Below are positions 11,301-21,628 of a stretch of 64,000 nucleotides of DNA, piece after piece. The translations under genes and the position numbers were made by a program. The notes beneath the pieces are model-generated. The model had not been told where the DNA came from. It did not search any database and saw only the letters and a list, made by a program, of their open reading frames with translations. How positions within the stretch are numbered: position 1 is the stretch's first letter; the number at the start of each line of letters is the position of its first letter. Origin of the DNA: an uncultured Chlorobiaceae bacterium (lineage in GTDB: Bacteria > Bacteroidota > Chlorobiia > Chlorobiales > Chlorobiaceae); contig CAILRB010000102.1 in the NCBI GenBank assembly GCA_903836465.1, forward strand, positions 40,410-104,409, read 5' to 3'.

Positions 11301-12989
11301 CTCAGAAGGCTCCAGCAACTCTCCTTCGGTACCAAGCATGACGGTAGTGGAGGTTATAAGCTCCTCGCGGAGCGAATCGATCGGCGGATTGGTCACCTGC
11401 GCAAAAAGCTGCTTGAAATAATCGTAAAGCAACTTCGGTTTGTTGGAGAATGCCGCAAGAGGAGTATCATTGCCCATTGAGCCTACCTGCTCCACCCCTT
11501 TTTCACTCATAATTTTTATCTGCAGGCTGATATCTTCCTGTGTATAGCCAAACACCTTCTGACGAGCGGTCAGACTGTACTTGTCTTCATCAGGATTTTT
11601 CATCTGCGGATGATCGGCCAACGCCTCGAGATCAATAATATTTCGCTCAATCCATTCGCCATAAGGCTTTTCACTGGCAATGGTTTGTTTGATCTCTTCA
11701 TCTGAAATAATGCGCCCCTGGGCAGTATCGACCAGAAACATGCGCCCCGGCTGCAGACGGTCTTTTTTAAGAATCCGTTCCGGGGCAATATCAAGCACGC
11801 CGACCTCGGAAGCCATGATGACAAGGTCGTCTTTGGTAATGTAATACCGAGAAGGTCGAAGTCCATTACGGTCAAGAACAGCACCGATCTGCACGCCATC
11901 CGTAAAGGTTACTGACGCCGGGCCGTCCCAGGGTTCCATAAGACAACTGTGATACTCATAGAACGCTTTTTTCTCCGGGGAAATCGCATCATTGCCAGAC
12001 CATGGTTCCGGAATAATCATCATGGCAGCATGAGCCATTGATCGACCTGAAAGCACAAGAAACTCAAACGCATTGTCGAGGATAGCCGAATCACTGCCAT
12101 CTTCCAGGATGACTGGTTTTATATTTTCAAGTTCATTGCCAAACACCTTCGACTCAATATTTTTCTCCCTCGCTTTCATCCAGTTGACGTTGCCCTTGAG
12201 CGTATTGATCTCTCCATTATGACTCAAAAAGCGATAGGGATGCGCCCTGTCCCAACTCGGAAAAGTGTTGGTGCTGAAACGGGAGTGCACCATGGCAATG
12301 GCACTCTCCATGTCAGGATCGTGCAGTTCAGGATAAAACAAACCTACCTGCTCTGGCAAAAGCATCCCTTTATAGACAATAGTCCTGCCCGAAAGACTTG
12401 AGATATAGAAATAGCTGCTGCCAAGAAGACCTGCGGTATATTTCACCCTTTTGGTAATGCGGCGACGAATGATATAGAGCTTACGTTCAAATTCGAGATC
12501 CGAAACAGTATCCTTGCCCCAACCGACAAAAAGCTGTTTGACTACTGGCTCCTGGGAAAGTGCAGTATCGCCAAGTGAATCGTTGCAGGTAGGGACTTTT
12601 CTGAACCCGAGAAACTTCTGACCCTCTGCCTGAATCATCTGACGGCAAATATCCTCTATAGCACGCCTCTGGGATATATCCGGCGGAAGAAAGAGCATCC
12701 CCACGCCGTAACGGTTGTCAAGGGGAAGATCGACATTTATTTCAGCACAGACCCTTCGCAGGAACTTGTCTGGTACCTGAAGAAGAATTCCTGCTCCATC
12801 ACCGGTATTTTTTTCACATCCGCTTGCTCCGCGATGTTTCAGGTTTTCATTGATCCTTAAACCCTGCTCTACAATATCATGGGACTTGACGCCTTTGATA
12901 TGGGCAACAAACCCTACACCGCAAGCATCATGCTCAAACTGAGGATCATAGAGTCCCGCATTTAACGTAACGTTCATATTTTCAGGCAC
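8376..12989 (-). CDS. gltB: Glutamate synthase large (alpha) subunit
   Basis: 1537 aa; N-terminal [11 protein letters not shown] amidotransferase Cys, central and FMN domains, C-terminal GXGXG domain. Confidence 0.97.
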   Translation of the reverse strand: MPENMNVTLNAGLYDPQFEHDACGVGFVAHIKGVKSHDIVEQGLRINENLKHRGASGCEKNTGDGAGILLQVPDKFLRRVCAEINVDLPLDNRYGVGMLFLPPDISQRRAIEDICRQMIQAEGQKFLGFRKVPTCNDSLGDTALSQEPVVKQLFVGWGKDTVSDLEFERKLYIIRRRITKRVKYTAGLLGSSYFYISSLSGRTIVYKGMLLPEQVGLFYPELHDPDMESAIAMVHSRFSTNTFPSWDRAHPYRFLSHNGEINTLKGNVNWMKAREKNIESKVFGNELENIKPVILEDGSDSAILDNAFEFLVLSGRSMAHAAMMIIPEPWSGNDAISPEKKAFYEYHSCLMEPWDGPASVTFTDGVQIGAVLDRNGLRPSRYYITKDDLVIMASEVGVLDIAPERILKKDRLQPGRMFLVDTAQGRIISDEEIKQTIASEKPYGEWIERNIIDLEALADHPQMKNPDEDKYSLTARQKVFGYTQEDISLQIKIMSEKGVEQVGSMGNDTPLAAFSNKPKLLYDYFKQLFAQVTNPPIDSLREELITSTTVMLGTEGELLEPSEMNCRRIRLPHPILTNQALEKIRGIDKPGFRAVTLPIFYDVAQGGKGIEVAMQDLYRQSEQAASKGVNIIILSDKGELESNRAPIPALLAVSGLHNFLINAGIRTKIGLVLESAEPRTVHHFAMLISYGVGAVNPYMAFETIRSLVLSGRIKLEEKIAVKNYVKAAVKGVVKTMAKMGISTIQSYRGAQIFEAVGLNTQLVDAYFTRTPTRIEGIGLDVVAEEVHRRHETVFPPTGNKVDRGLDAGGERKWRHNGEYHLFSPEAIHFLQHSCRTANYDLFKKYENLIDDQSEHLCTIRGLMDIRFSDQAVPIEEVEPVEAILKRFKTGAMSYGSISQEAHETLAIAMNRLGGRSNTGEGGEDPARFIKDANGDSRMSAIKQVASGRFGVTSEYLASANEIQIKMAQGAKPGEGGQLPGSKVYPWVAKVRHSTPGVGLISPPPHHDIYSIEDLAQLIHDLKNANSSARINVKLVSTVGVGTIAAGVAKAHADVVLISGHDGGTGASPVSSIMHAGMPWELGLAEAHQTLVLNNLRSRIVVEADGQLKTARDIVIAAMLGAEEFGFATTTLVVMGCIMMRCCQDDSCPVGVATQNPELRKHFKGKPEHVENFMRFLAEGVREYMSRLGVRNLNELVGRTELLSMKKSVTHWKAQGIDLSKILHQAEVGENETRYCTIKQEHGLEESLDRTTLLSLCKPAIQNKEKVVTTLPIRNTNRVVGTIVGYEVTKAHGSKGLPDDTIHLKFIGSAGQSFGAFIPQGMTLELEGDANDYVGKGLSGGRIIVYQSKGSSFVPEENIIIGNVGFYGATSGEAFIRGMAGERFCVRNSGMRAVVEAIGDHGCEYMTGGTVIILGKTGRNFAAGMSGGVAYVYDVDGSLISNCNHDMVALSPIDDPMERAELQSMIKRHVGYTGSELGQSILDDRDAFLKRFVKVMPHDYRRALEAMKEVEAAGLSGDEAVMAAFHKNIHDPARVSGN

Positions 12990-13091
12990 AACTTTTCAAA
13001 CAGTTTCAAAAAAAAGCAACCAAAGGACCCTGAGGCTGAGTATAATTTTTTTTCAGCAATATAGTAGCCTAAATCAAATATACCCGCCTAA

Positions 13092-13835
13092 CTATGCTTT
13101 CCCCTGGCTGGCAACAGCATCGACAGCCTTTTTCAAGGCTTCCTGATCACCGAGATAATAACTTTTCAAAGCCTTGAGGTTGTCATCAAGCTCATAAACC
13201 AACGGAATACCGGTAGGAATATTCACACCAACAATATCCTCTTCGGAGATGTTGTCGAGGTACTTGACCAGCGCACGAAGGGAGTTTCCATGAGCGGCAA
13301 TAATAACTTTCTTTCCTTTACGAATTTCAGGAGCTATCGTCTCATGCCATATTGGTAAAAACCGCTCCACCGTATCCTTCAGGCATTCACTCAAAGGAAT
13401 CTCTTCTTTATTCAAATCGGCATAACGGGGCTCAGAACCTGGATAGCGCTCATCACTTTTCTCCAGCGCTGGAGGTGGAGTGTCATAGCTTCTCCGCCAG
13501 ACCAGTACCTGTTCCTCACCGTACTTTTGAGAGGTCTCGGACTTGTTGAGTCCCTGCAGAGCTCCATAATGGCGCTCATTCAACCGCCAGCTTTTGAAGA
13601 CAGGAATCCACATCAGATCCATTTCATCAAGAACACTCCAGAGCGTCCTGATAGCTCGTTTAAGAACCGAGGTATAAGCTACATCGAAAACAAATCCTCC
13701 CTCCCGAAGCAATTTGCCTGCATTTGCAGCCTCTTTTCTTCCTTGCTCGGTCAGATCAATGTCATACCAGCCAGTAAAGCGGTTCTCACGGTTCCACTGA
13801 CTCTCTCCATGCCGCAATAAGACAAGTTTTATCAT
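13092..13835 (-). CDS. gpmA: 2,3-bisphosphoglycerate-dependent phosphoglycerate mutase
   Basis: [53 protein letters not shown]. Confidence 0.97.
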   Translation of the reverse strand: MIKLVLLRHGESQWNRENRFTGWYDIDLTEQGRKEAANAGKLLREGGFVFDVAYTSVLKRAIRTLWSVLDEMDLMWIPVFKSWRLNERHYGALQGLNKSETSQKYGEEQVLVWRRSYDTPPPALEKSDERYPGSEPRYADLNKEEIPLSECLKDTVERFLPIWHETIAPEIRKGKKVIIAAHGNSLRALVKYLDNISEEDIVGVNIPTGIPLVYELDDNLKALKSYYLGDQEALKKAVDAVASQGKA

Positions 13836-14147
13836 AGTATCGTCCCCATTTTCAGGATGTTGTTTATTCTGGAAATTTTCTTTTCCTCTTGTTTGGGCCT
13901 CAATTTAATATTCTCTACACCTTTTCTCAAACTTCATCCGCTCAAGAGCGTGAAAGTTTACTTGAGAATAAAGCGAATAGTTAAAAAGGAGGGGTTTTTC
14001 CAAGAATTGTCTGTAGATTTATAAATCGAAATATGATATCTTAGGTAATTTTTGGCGCAGGATGCGGGCAGCCAGGAGTACCCTCCTCCCTCCTGTTCTC
14101 ATTGGTAATGATGATCTGTAAATGCTCTTATACTGATAAAAACAACA

Positions 14148-15404
14148 ATGAACGTAGACAATTTCAGGTTACAGTTGGGCGCAAAAGAATATGTCCCCAT
14201 CATTATTGGCGGCATGGGTGTCAATATTTCAACAACCGAACTCGCTCTTGCAGCGGAAAAACTCGGAGGAATCGGCCATATTTCAGATGCCTTGGTCACC
14301 TATGTCTGCGACAGGATATTGAACACTACGTTTGTAAGCCGGAAAAGAAAAAAATACCTCCAATACCACAACAATCCTGATAAATCCGCAGTATTGTTTG
14401 ATCTTGAAGAGCTTGCTGAAGCACAAAAAAAGTATATTGAGTACACTATATCCCAGAAGACGGGAAACGGGGCTATTTTTCTGAACTGCATGGAAAAATT
14501 GACCATGAACAACAGTATACCGACGCTGAAGATCAGGCTTACCGCAGCAATGGATGCTGGCATTGACGGATTGACTCTTGCTGCCGGGCTCAATCTCCGG
14601 ACACTTGATCTTATTCAGGATCACCCACGGTTCCGTGACGTGAAAATAGGCATTATCATCTCCTCGGTCAGGGCACTTTCCATCTTCCTGAAACGCGCAA
14701 CACGACTGAACAGATTGCCTGATTATATCATTGTTGAAGGTCCGCTTGCCGGTGGTCACCTCGGTTTCGGACCAGAAGACTGGCACACGTTCGATCTTAA
14801 AACAATTTTTACCGAAGTACTCGCTTTTCTAAAAAAAGAGGCGCTGAACATTCCGGTCATTCCGGCCGGCGGCATTTTTACCGGTACGGATGCCGTCGAC
14901 TATCTTCGCATGGGAGCGTCAGGCGTGCAGGTTGCAACCCGCTTTACCATCAGCAGGGAGGCTGGTCTTCCAGCCAGCGTCAAACAGCACTATATCAATG
15001 CCAGAGAGGAAGATATCGTCGTCAATATGGCCTCAACCACAGGCTATCCCATGCGGATGCTTACCGAATCACCCACCCTTCGCTATGCTATAAAACCGAA
15101 CTGTGAGGGACTTGGCTACCTGCTTGAAAACGGCGGCAAGTGTACCTATATTGATGCTTATTACGCCGCACTTGCAGAGAGAAAATCGGGGGAGCCACTT
15201 GCGGTAAAAGAGAAAACCTGTCTTTGTACAGGCATGGCCAATTATGACTGCTGGACATGCGGTCATACAACCTATCGCCTCAAGGAGACAACAAACCGTC
15301 TTGCAAACGGCCAATGGCAGCTTCCAAAAGCCGAGGATATTTTTCGTGATTATCAATTCAGCAGCGACCACACCATCAGGCTCCCGGAGCCAGAAACGAC
15401 ATGA
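14148..15404 (+). CDS. Nitronate monooxygenase / 2-nitropropane dioxygenase-family flavoprotein
   Basis: PIIIGGMGVNISTTELALAAEKLGGIGHIS, EGPLAGGHLGF, PVIPAGGIFTGTDAVDYLRMGASGVQVATRF. Confidence 0.85.
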   Translation: MNVDNFRLQLGAKEYVPIIIGGMGVNISTTELALAAEKLGGIGHISDALVTYVCDRILNTTFVSRKRKKYLQYHNNPDKSAVLFDLEELAEAQKKYIEYTISQKTGNGAIFLNCMEKLTMNNSIPTLKIRLTAAMDAGIDGLTLAAGLNLRTLDLIQDHPRFRDVKIGIIISSVRALSIFLKRATRLNRLPDYIIVEGPLAGGHLGFGPEDWHTFDLKTIFTEVLAFLKKEALNIPVIPAGGIFTGTDAVDYLRMGASGVQVATRFTISREAGLPASVKQHYINAREEDIVVNMASTTGYPMRMLTESPTLRYAIKPNCEGLGYLLENGGKCTYIDAYYAALAERKSGEPLAVKEKTCLCTGMANYDCWTCGHTTYRLKETTNRLANGQWQLPKAEDIFRDYQFSSDHTIRLPEPETT

Positions 15405-16402
15405 AACGAAAAGCAACCATATTTGTTTATACCGCACTTTTCGCAGTCATTCTTATATTGGTTGTTTTTGTCGTTAACCAGTTAAGTGCTGCCGCTGAAC
15501 TTCTCCATGCTCTGCACCCTTACGCTGGTGCACTTTTTCTTCTGTTCAGCACCGTCATCATACTTTCCGCTCTTTTTACCGGGTTTAATCTTTTTTCTGC
15601 TCCGAAAACCCCGGTGCTGCCTGAAGATGAAAATGCAAAGCAAATGGCGGCCTATGTGAGCTATCTGACCAAAAGGCTGCCTGTTCACCCAATGCACCCG
15701 GAGCCGTCAAAAGCGCAAAAAGATCAGCGATGGCTGCGCACCAATCTCAAGCTTCTCGATATCGACTCGATGAACATGACTCGGCAAATTGCTACAAAAA
15801 ACTTTTTTGTGGGAGCTTTTGCACAGAACACCTCTTACGGAACAACTACATCACTTTTCAACAACTTCAAAGTGTTATGGAATGTTTACCGCATACACAA
15901 CCGTCAGCAGCATCTCAGGGAATTCATAGATCTTGTTCGTTCCGTTTACGACTGCCTGCCGCTTTCAGACTTTAAAAAAGAGGACATTCCGGAACATATC
16001 AAACCTATTATACAATCCTCGTTCAGCAATACCCTCTCGTCACTGCTTCCAGGCGGGAACCTGCTGACTCCTTTTTTTCTCAACCTCTTTCTGGCAGGTT
16101 CTACAAACACCTACCTCACCTGCCTTGCCGGTATCATAGCAACCCGCCACTGTCAGACCACGACCAGAGAGGAGAAAAAAGAGATCATTCGGCAAAGCAT
16201 GTTTGAGGCTTCATTCATGCTGAAAGAGATTGTCAGGGAGTGTAACCCGATTTTATCGGTTACCATCAGCAAAGCAGTGAAAAAAGCCGGCCTCGAAAGC
16301 CTTGATACCATACAACCTCCTTCGACAGGAAGTGGCATGGCCCAGGATATTGTTTCACATTTAGCAAGTTCGCTGAAGCATATTCTCAAAGACAATGGAT
16401 AG
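15401..16402 (+). CDS. Uncharacterised membrane protein with two N-terminal TM segments
   Basis: 333 aa, ATGA overlap with the preceding gene; two hydrophobic segments in the first 70 aa; no recognised family. Confidence 0.7.
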   Translation: MKRKATIFVYTALFAVILILVVFVVNQLSAAAELLHALHPYAGALFLLFSTVIILSALFTGFNLFSAPKTPVLPEDENAKQMAAYVSYLTKRLPVHPMHPEPSKAQKDQRWLRTNLKLLDIDSMNMTRQIATKNFFVGAFAQNTSYGTTTSLFNNFKVLWNVYRIHNRQQHLREFIDLVRSVYDCLPLSDFKKEDIPEHIKPIIQSSFSNTLSSLLPGGNLLTPFFLNLFLAGSTNTYLTCLAGIIATRHCQTTTREEKKEIIRQSMFEASFMLKEIVRECNPILSVTISKAVKKAGLESLDTIQPPSTGSGMAQDIVSHLASSLKHILKDNG

Positions 16403-16412
16403 TATCTCTTAA

Positions 16413-16874
16413 TCAATTCTTTTGGCGGAGGTCCCGGAAAAAATCCTTTAACAGATTCTGGCATTTGTTCTCCATAATGCCGCCGAAGACTTGAGGCTGA
16501 TGGTTGAGCTGCTGACACCCGGTCACATTCATAACCGTACCTGACGCCCCCATTTTTGGATCGTAAGCCCCGAAGATAACCCGCCCGACCTTTGCATTCA
16601 CGATAGCGCCAGCACACATGGGACAAGGCTCAAGAGTAACGGCAAGAGTACAATCATTAAGATACTTGCTGCCGATCGTTGCCATAGCCGAGGTCAACGC
16701 AATCATCTCAGCATGCGCCGTAGCATCGCCAAGCGCTTCCACTTGGTTATACCCTCTGCCGATAATGTGTCCACTACCATCAAATACTACCGCCCCTACA
16801 GGGACCTCTTTCCGCTCAAACGCAGTTACAGCTTCCCTGAAAGCCAATTCCATGCAATACGTAAAGTCCATCAT
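16413..16874 (-). CDS. tadA: tRNA-specific adenosine deaminase
   Basis: HAEMIAL and PCPMCAGAI zinc deaminase motifs; start chosen at MMDFTYCMELAF (ORF extends to 16934). Confidence 0.93.
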   Translation of the reverse strand: MMDFTYCMELAFREAVTAFERKEVPVGAVVFDGSGHIIGRGYNQVEALGDATAHAEMIALTSAMATIGSKYLNDCTLAVTLEPCPMCAGAIVNAKVGRVIFGAYDPKMGASGTVMNVTGCQQLNHQPQVFGGIMENKCQNLLKDFFRDLRQKN

Positions 16875-17261
16875 ACAGCTTAAGTTGCAAAATACAAAAT
16901 TAACACAGTCACCTGTACAACCATTAAATCTCAAATTTATAGCAATATAGGTCTTTTTACGCTTTTCCAGGATCTCAGTCCGGCTGAAATCAAGAGGTCA
17001 TGGAAAGATTTCGCCCTGCATAGCCGCACAATACCAGGCCATTGGGACTCTGCTCTATGCAAAAACAAATCTTGCCGAAAATTAAGATGGTTGTTCGGTC
17101 AGAAAAATAATTGCAAATTACAGTACTCGTCATAATTCTAAACCCGAAAACTGCTGATCGTTCAACATCTGATGAAAAGAGAATGACGAAATTCCTATAG
17201 ATTAATTTAAAGTAGTAAATCGACATATTTTTTTGCGTTACCAACAGATATCAAATATATA

Positions 17262-20168
17262 ATGAGTAATAATACACCGTTTGCGGGACTATCTGATTCT
17301 CAGGTTCTGGAAAGTCGAAAAAGAAATGGCGCTAATATTCTTACCCCTCCAAAACGTGACCCTCTCTTTAAATTATTTCTGGAAAAGTTTAAAGATCCAG
17401 TGATAAGAATTCTTTTAATTGCAGCTTTTCTTTCATTGGGTATTTCATTTTTTACCCATCATTATGCTGAAACGGTGGGCATTTTCTGTGCTATATTTTT
17501 AGCAGCTTTTGTTGCCTTCTGGTTTGAAATGGATGCAGACAAAAAATTTGATATTCTTAATCAGGTAAATGACGATACGTTAGTTACAGTAACAAGAAAC
17601 GGGAATGTTTGTGAAGTTCCGAAAAAAGATATTGTTGTCGGAGATATCGTGTTACTTGGAACCGGCGAAGAGGTGCCTGCTGACGGCGAATTGAAAGAGG
17701 CCATCTCCCTGCAGATTGATGAATCATGCCTGACTGGCGAACCTATCATTAATAAAACAATTAATCCCGATCAGTTTAATACTGAAGCAACCTACCCCTC
17801 AAATTGGGTGATGCGTGGTACTAAAGTGATGGACGGTCACGCAATCATGGATGTACGGAAAGTTGGTGATACAACAGAGTATGGGATGGTTGCCGATAAA
17901 GCTACCAAATTAAGTGGAGTAGAAACACCACTGAACAAACAATTAAAACGCCTGGCAAAATTTATCAGCGTTGTGGGATTTTCGTTGGCGATTATAACCT
18001 TTACCGCATTATTTTTTAAAGACCTTTTCTTTAAAGGCATCACATCACCTGTGCAGCTAACTTCTCTCAGTATTATTTTGTTGGGCACAATGGTTGGTAT
18101 GGTTAAAGTATGGGTTCCGATTTTATATGATGGATTTGATTTACTGGGAATCAAGAAAACCATTCCCAAACGCATTGATGAGGGCAACTGGTTTCTATGG
18201 ATTGGTTTTGGTCTGCTCACCTCTCTTATTCTCTTCGGAATTTCCGCTCTTTTCGGAATAAATCTCCTTACACCTGAATCATGGATTACCCTTGAATTTG
18301 CAGGTAGAGTTCTTCAATATTTTATGGTTTCCGTAACATTGATCGTTGTTGCCGTACCTGAGGGATTACCATTGAGCAACACGTTAAGTCTTGCGTTAAG
18401 TATGCGCAGAATGTTGAAAACAAATAATTTGGTTCGTAACATGCACGCCTGTGAAACCATGGGGGCTACAACAGTAATCTGCACGGATAAAACTGGAACG
18501 CTCACCCAAAATCAGATGCAAGTTGATAGTCCGAATTTTTTTAGTTTAAAAGAAAATATTTTACTCTCCGATCTGACAAGTAACCTTGTAAAGGAAAGTA
18601 TTGCTGTAAATTCTACAGCATACCTTGATTTCACCGATCCACTTCATATTAAATCAATTGGAAATCCTACTGAAGCTGCGATGCTGCTCTGGCTTCACCA
18701 AAATCATGTTACTTATTCTGATCTCCGTGAAAATGTACAAATTCTTGAACAATTGACTTTTTCCACAGAGCGTAAATATATGGCAACTCTTGTCTCTTCG
18801 TCTCTTGTCGGCAAAAAAGTACTCTATGTTAAAGGCGCTCCGGAAATAGTGTTATCCAATTGTGTTAATGTTCAATATGACTCAGAATTTAAATCAGTTG
18901 AGGAATCAAAACCGGAAATTGATCAGTTACTCACAACATACCAGAATCGCGCAATGCGAACCCTGGGGTTTGCTTATGAAATCATAGACGACTCCATTAA
19001 CCGGTTTGAAAACGGAAAACTTGTTAACACGAAGTTAACGTATTTAGGTGTTGTGGCAATCTCTGACCCTCTGAGGCCAGAAGTACCTGATGCCGTACGG
19101 AGATGCATGAACGCCGGTATTGATGTGAAAATTGTCACTGGTGACACCATAGGCACTGCAAGAGAGATTGGACGTCAGATTGGAATCTGGAATGAGAGTG
19201 ACGAATCAATCAATATCATTACTGGCACTGAATTTGGCGCTCTTTCTGACGATGAGGCTCTTCAGCGGGTCAAACACCTGAAAATTATGTGCCGAGCAAG
19301 ACCAACGGATAAACAACGTCTGGTTCAACTTTTACAGCTAAACGGTTCGGTGGTTGCCGTGACCGGGGATGGAACAAATGATGCACCGGCGTTAAACTTT
19401 GCTCACGTCGGGTTGTCGATGGGGTCAGGCACTTCGGTTGCCAAGGAGGCGAGTGATATTACGTTGCTTGATGATTCATTTAACAGTATAGCCACTGCGG
19501 TTATGTGGGGTCGCTCTGTTTATCACAATATTCAACGTTTTATTTTATTTCAGTTGACCATTAATGTTGCCGCTCTAACTATAGTTTTTTTTGGATCAAT
19601 TTTTGGTCAGGAACTTCCATTGACCGTTATACAGATGTTATGGATTAATCTGATAATGGATACGTTTGCCGCCGGAGCATTAGCATCCTTGCCTCCTGAA
19701 AATCGTGTTATGGAGGATAAACCTCGCAAAAATGATGATTTTATCATTACTCCGGAAATGCAGTTTAGTATATTGTCGGTTGGCTTTATTTTTGTCGCAA
19801 TATTACTTGGTACCCTCTTTTTCTTTACGGAAAAGAACGGAAGTATCAGCACGTATAATCTTTCCATGTTTTTTACAATATTTGTCATGCTTCAATTTTG
19901 GAACATGTTCAATGCCAAAGCTTTTGGTACCGGGAAATCCGCCTTCAGTGGCCTGTCCAAAAGTGTTGGTTTCATTATTGTCGCTATTATAATATTACTT
20001 GGTCAGTTTCTTATCGTCCAGTTTGGAGGAGATGTTTTTAGAACCGTTCCCTTGACTTTTCTGGATTGGTCAATAATTATTGCATCAACATCGTTAACTC
20101 TTTGGATAGGAGAAATTGTCCGGTTAGTAAAACGGCGGACGAGCCGGCTTTCCGGTATCCCTTCCTGA
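17262..20168 (+). CDS. Calcium-translocating P-type ATPase (PMCA/P2-type)
   Basis: 968 aa; CTDKTGTLT phosphorylation site, PEGLPLSNTL, TGDGTNDAPAL hinge. Confidence 0.93.
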   Translation: MSNNTPFAGLSDSQVLESRKRNGANILTPPKRDPLFKLFLEKFKDPVIRILLIAAFLSLGISFFTHHYAETVGIFCAIFLAAFVAFWFEMDADKKFDILNQVNDDTLVTVTRNGNVCEVPKKDIVVGDIVLLGTGEEVPADGELKEAISLQIDESCLTGEPIINKTINPDQFNTEATYPSNWVMRGTKVMDGHAIMDVRKVGDTTEYGMVADKATKLSGVETPLNKQLKRLAKFISVVGFSLAIITFTALFFKDLFFKGITSPVQLTSLSIILLGTMVGMVKVWVPILYDGFDLLGIKKTIPKRIDEGNWFLWIGFGLLTSLILFGISALFGINLLTPESWITLEFAGRVLQYFMVSVTLIVVAVPEGLPLSNTLSLALSMRRMLKTNNLVRNMHACETMGATTVICTDKTGTLTQNQMQVDSPNFFSLKENILLSDLTSNLVKESIAVNSTAYLDFTDPLHIKSIGNPTEAAMLLWLHQNHVTYSDLRENVQILEQLTFSTERKYMATLVSSSLVGKKVLYVKGAPEIVLSNCVNVQYDSEFKSVEESKPEIDQLLTTYQNRAMRTLGFAYEIIDDSINRFENGKLVNTKLTYLGVVAISDPLRPEVPDAVRRCMNAGIDVKIVTGDTIGTAREIGRQIGIWNESDESINIITGTEFGALSDDEALQRVKHLKIMCRARPTDKQRLVQLLQLNGSVVAVTGDGTNDAPALNFAHVGLSMGSGTSVAKEASDITLLDDSFNSIATAVMWGRSVYHNIQRFILFQLTINVAALTIVFFGSIFGQELPLTVIQMLWINLIMDTFAAGALASLPPENRVMEDKPRKNDDFIITPEMQFSILSVGFIFVAILLGTLFFFTEKNGSISTYNLSMFFTIFVMLQFWNMFNAKAFGTGKSAFSGLSKSVGFIIVAIIILLGQFLIVQFGGDVFRTVPLTFLDWSIIIASTSLTLWIGEIVRLVKRRTSRLSGIPS

Positions 20169-20284
20169 TCGTTTTACATTTGCTCTGCAGTTTAAAATGT
20201 CTTAAATTATCGGAAAGTACGTAAAAGGGAAGTACAATATTTTGAAATACCTGTTTTCTTATAACCCTAAAAACAATAAAAGCT

Positions 20285-20512
20285 ATGTCAAACGGAACAA
20301 GCAACGACGTATCAGGCGCCATCAGCAATCTTCTTGATACCCTGGGAAAACTTGCCCAGCAGCAGGTTGAGCTTTTGAACAGCGGAATCAAGAGTGCAGT
20401 ACAGCTTGCTGAGCCTCTTGGCAAAACCGCCACAGATCTTGTTGGGAGTGTCATCTCTGCTCTTAACCAGATTTTGCAGAACCTCTCTTCTGCTATAGCA
20501 CCGAAAAAGTAA
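20285..20512 (+). CDS. Chlorosome envelope protein, CsmB-like
   Basis: 75 aa; MSNGTSNDVSGAISNLLDTLGKLAQQQVELLNSGIKSAVQLAEPLGKTATDLVGSVISALNQ resembles CsmB-type proteins of green sulfur bacteria from memory; not searched. Confidence 0.75.
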   Translation: MSNGTSNDVSGAISNLLDTLGKLAQQQVELLNSGIKSAVQLAEPLGKTATDLVGSVISALNQILQNLSSAIAPKK

Positions 20513-20527
20513 GTGCTGAATTTTTTT

Positions 20528-20568
20528 AAAAAGCACCTTATGCTCGACGTATAGGGTGCTTTTTTTTT
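20528..20568 (+). terminator. rho-independent terminator
   Basis: aaaaagcacc...gggtgctttttttt downstream of the CsmB-like gene. Confidence 0.85.
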
Positions 20569-20620
20569 GCAGGCTTGTGTTTTTAGATCTATAGGAACGA
20601 CACCGACAGAACATTGCCGT

Positions 20621-21628
20621 ATGACCATCAAGGAAAATATCACCGCTCTTTTCAAAACCTCTTGCAGCAAACCCCTCTCCATTACAAAAATACAGGGAGA
20701 TGCTTCAAGCCGGCAATATTTCAGGGTTATCGGTACAAACAGTACCTCTATTGCCTGTTATGATCCAGCTTTTGAAGCATCTGCGGCGATTGACTACCCG
20801 TTTCTGGTCATGCAGGAACTCTTGTCGAGGCATGCTATTCCTGTTCCTGCTGTCAAGGCCATTGATGCTGCAACAGGCATCCTGCTGCTTGAGGATTGCG
20901 GAGATCTGCTCCTGCAGAACCTCTTCAGATCACCAAAAGCACAGAACATCCCTGCCCGCTATCGGGAGATTATCGATATCCTCATACAACTCCAGGCTAT
21001 TGGCGGAACCGTCAGCACTGATATCCCGTTCAGCAGAAGTTTTGACCAGGAAAAACTCATGTTTGAGTTTGATTTTTTTATTGAGCACGGCCTGCTTGAC
21101 TACTTTGCATCAGCTTTTGACCCACAACAAATCGGCATATTACGCCATGAGTTTGAAGCCATAGCAGAGCTTCTTGTCAAGCCTCGACACTTTGTGCTGA
21201 ACCATCGGGATTTTCACAGCCGCAATATTCTTGTTTACAAAGACAAGCCGGTCATTATTGACTTTCAGGATGCTCGTATGGGCCTGCCGCAATATGATGC
21301 TGTTTCCCTGATAAAGGATTCTTATGTCAAGCTTGACCCTTTACTGACCGAAGAGTTGAAGGCACATCACTATAATGCTCTATGTCTTCACGATCTGAGC
21401 ACCATGAGTTTTGACGAATACCTTTTTTATTTTGATCTTATGGCTTTTCAACGAAATATCAAGGCCATTGGAACCTTCTGTTTCCAAACCAGAGTTAAAA
21501 AAAACAACGCCTTCGAACACTCAATTGCGCCAACACTCGCCTATATTCCTGATTATATCGAAGCAAGAACCGAACTGAAGGCTGCGGGTGAAATCTTGCG
21601 TCCTCTTCTTGATGGGGCAACATCATGA
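20621..21628 (+). CDS. Aminoglycoside-phosphotransferase-fold sugar kinase, AmgK-like
   Basis: GDASSRQYFRV, VLNHRDFHSRNILV, VIIDFQDARMG; ATGA overlap with the MurU-like gene. Confidence 0.85.
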   Translation: MTIKENITALFKTSCSKPLSITKIQGDASSRQYFRVIGTNSTSIACYDPAFEASAAIDYPFLVMQELLSRHAIPVPAVKAIDAATGILLLEDCGDLLLQNLFRSPKAQNIPARYREIIDILIQLQAIGGTVSTDIPFSRSFDQEKLMFEFDFFIEHGLLDYFASAFDPQQIGILRHEFEAIAELLVKPRHFVLNHRDFHSRNILVYKDKPVIIDFQDARMGLPQYDAVSLIKDSYVKLDPLLTEELKAHHYNALCLHDLSTMSFDEYLFYFDLMAFQRNIKAIGTFCFQTRVKKNNAFEHSIAPTLAYIPDYIEARTELKAAGEILRPLLDGATS

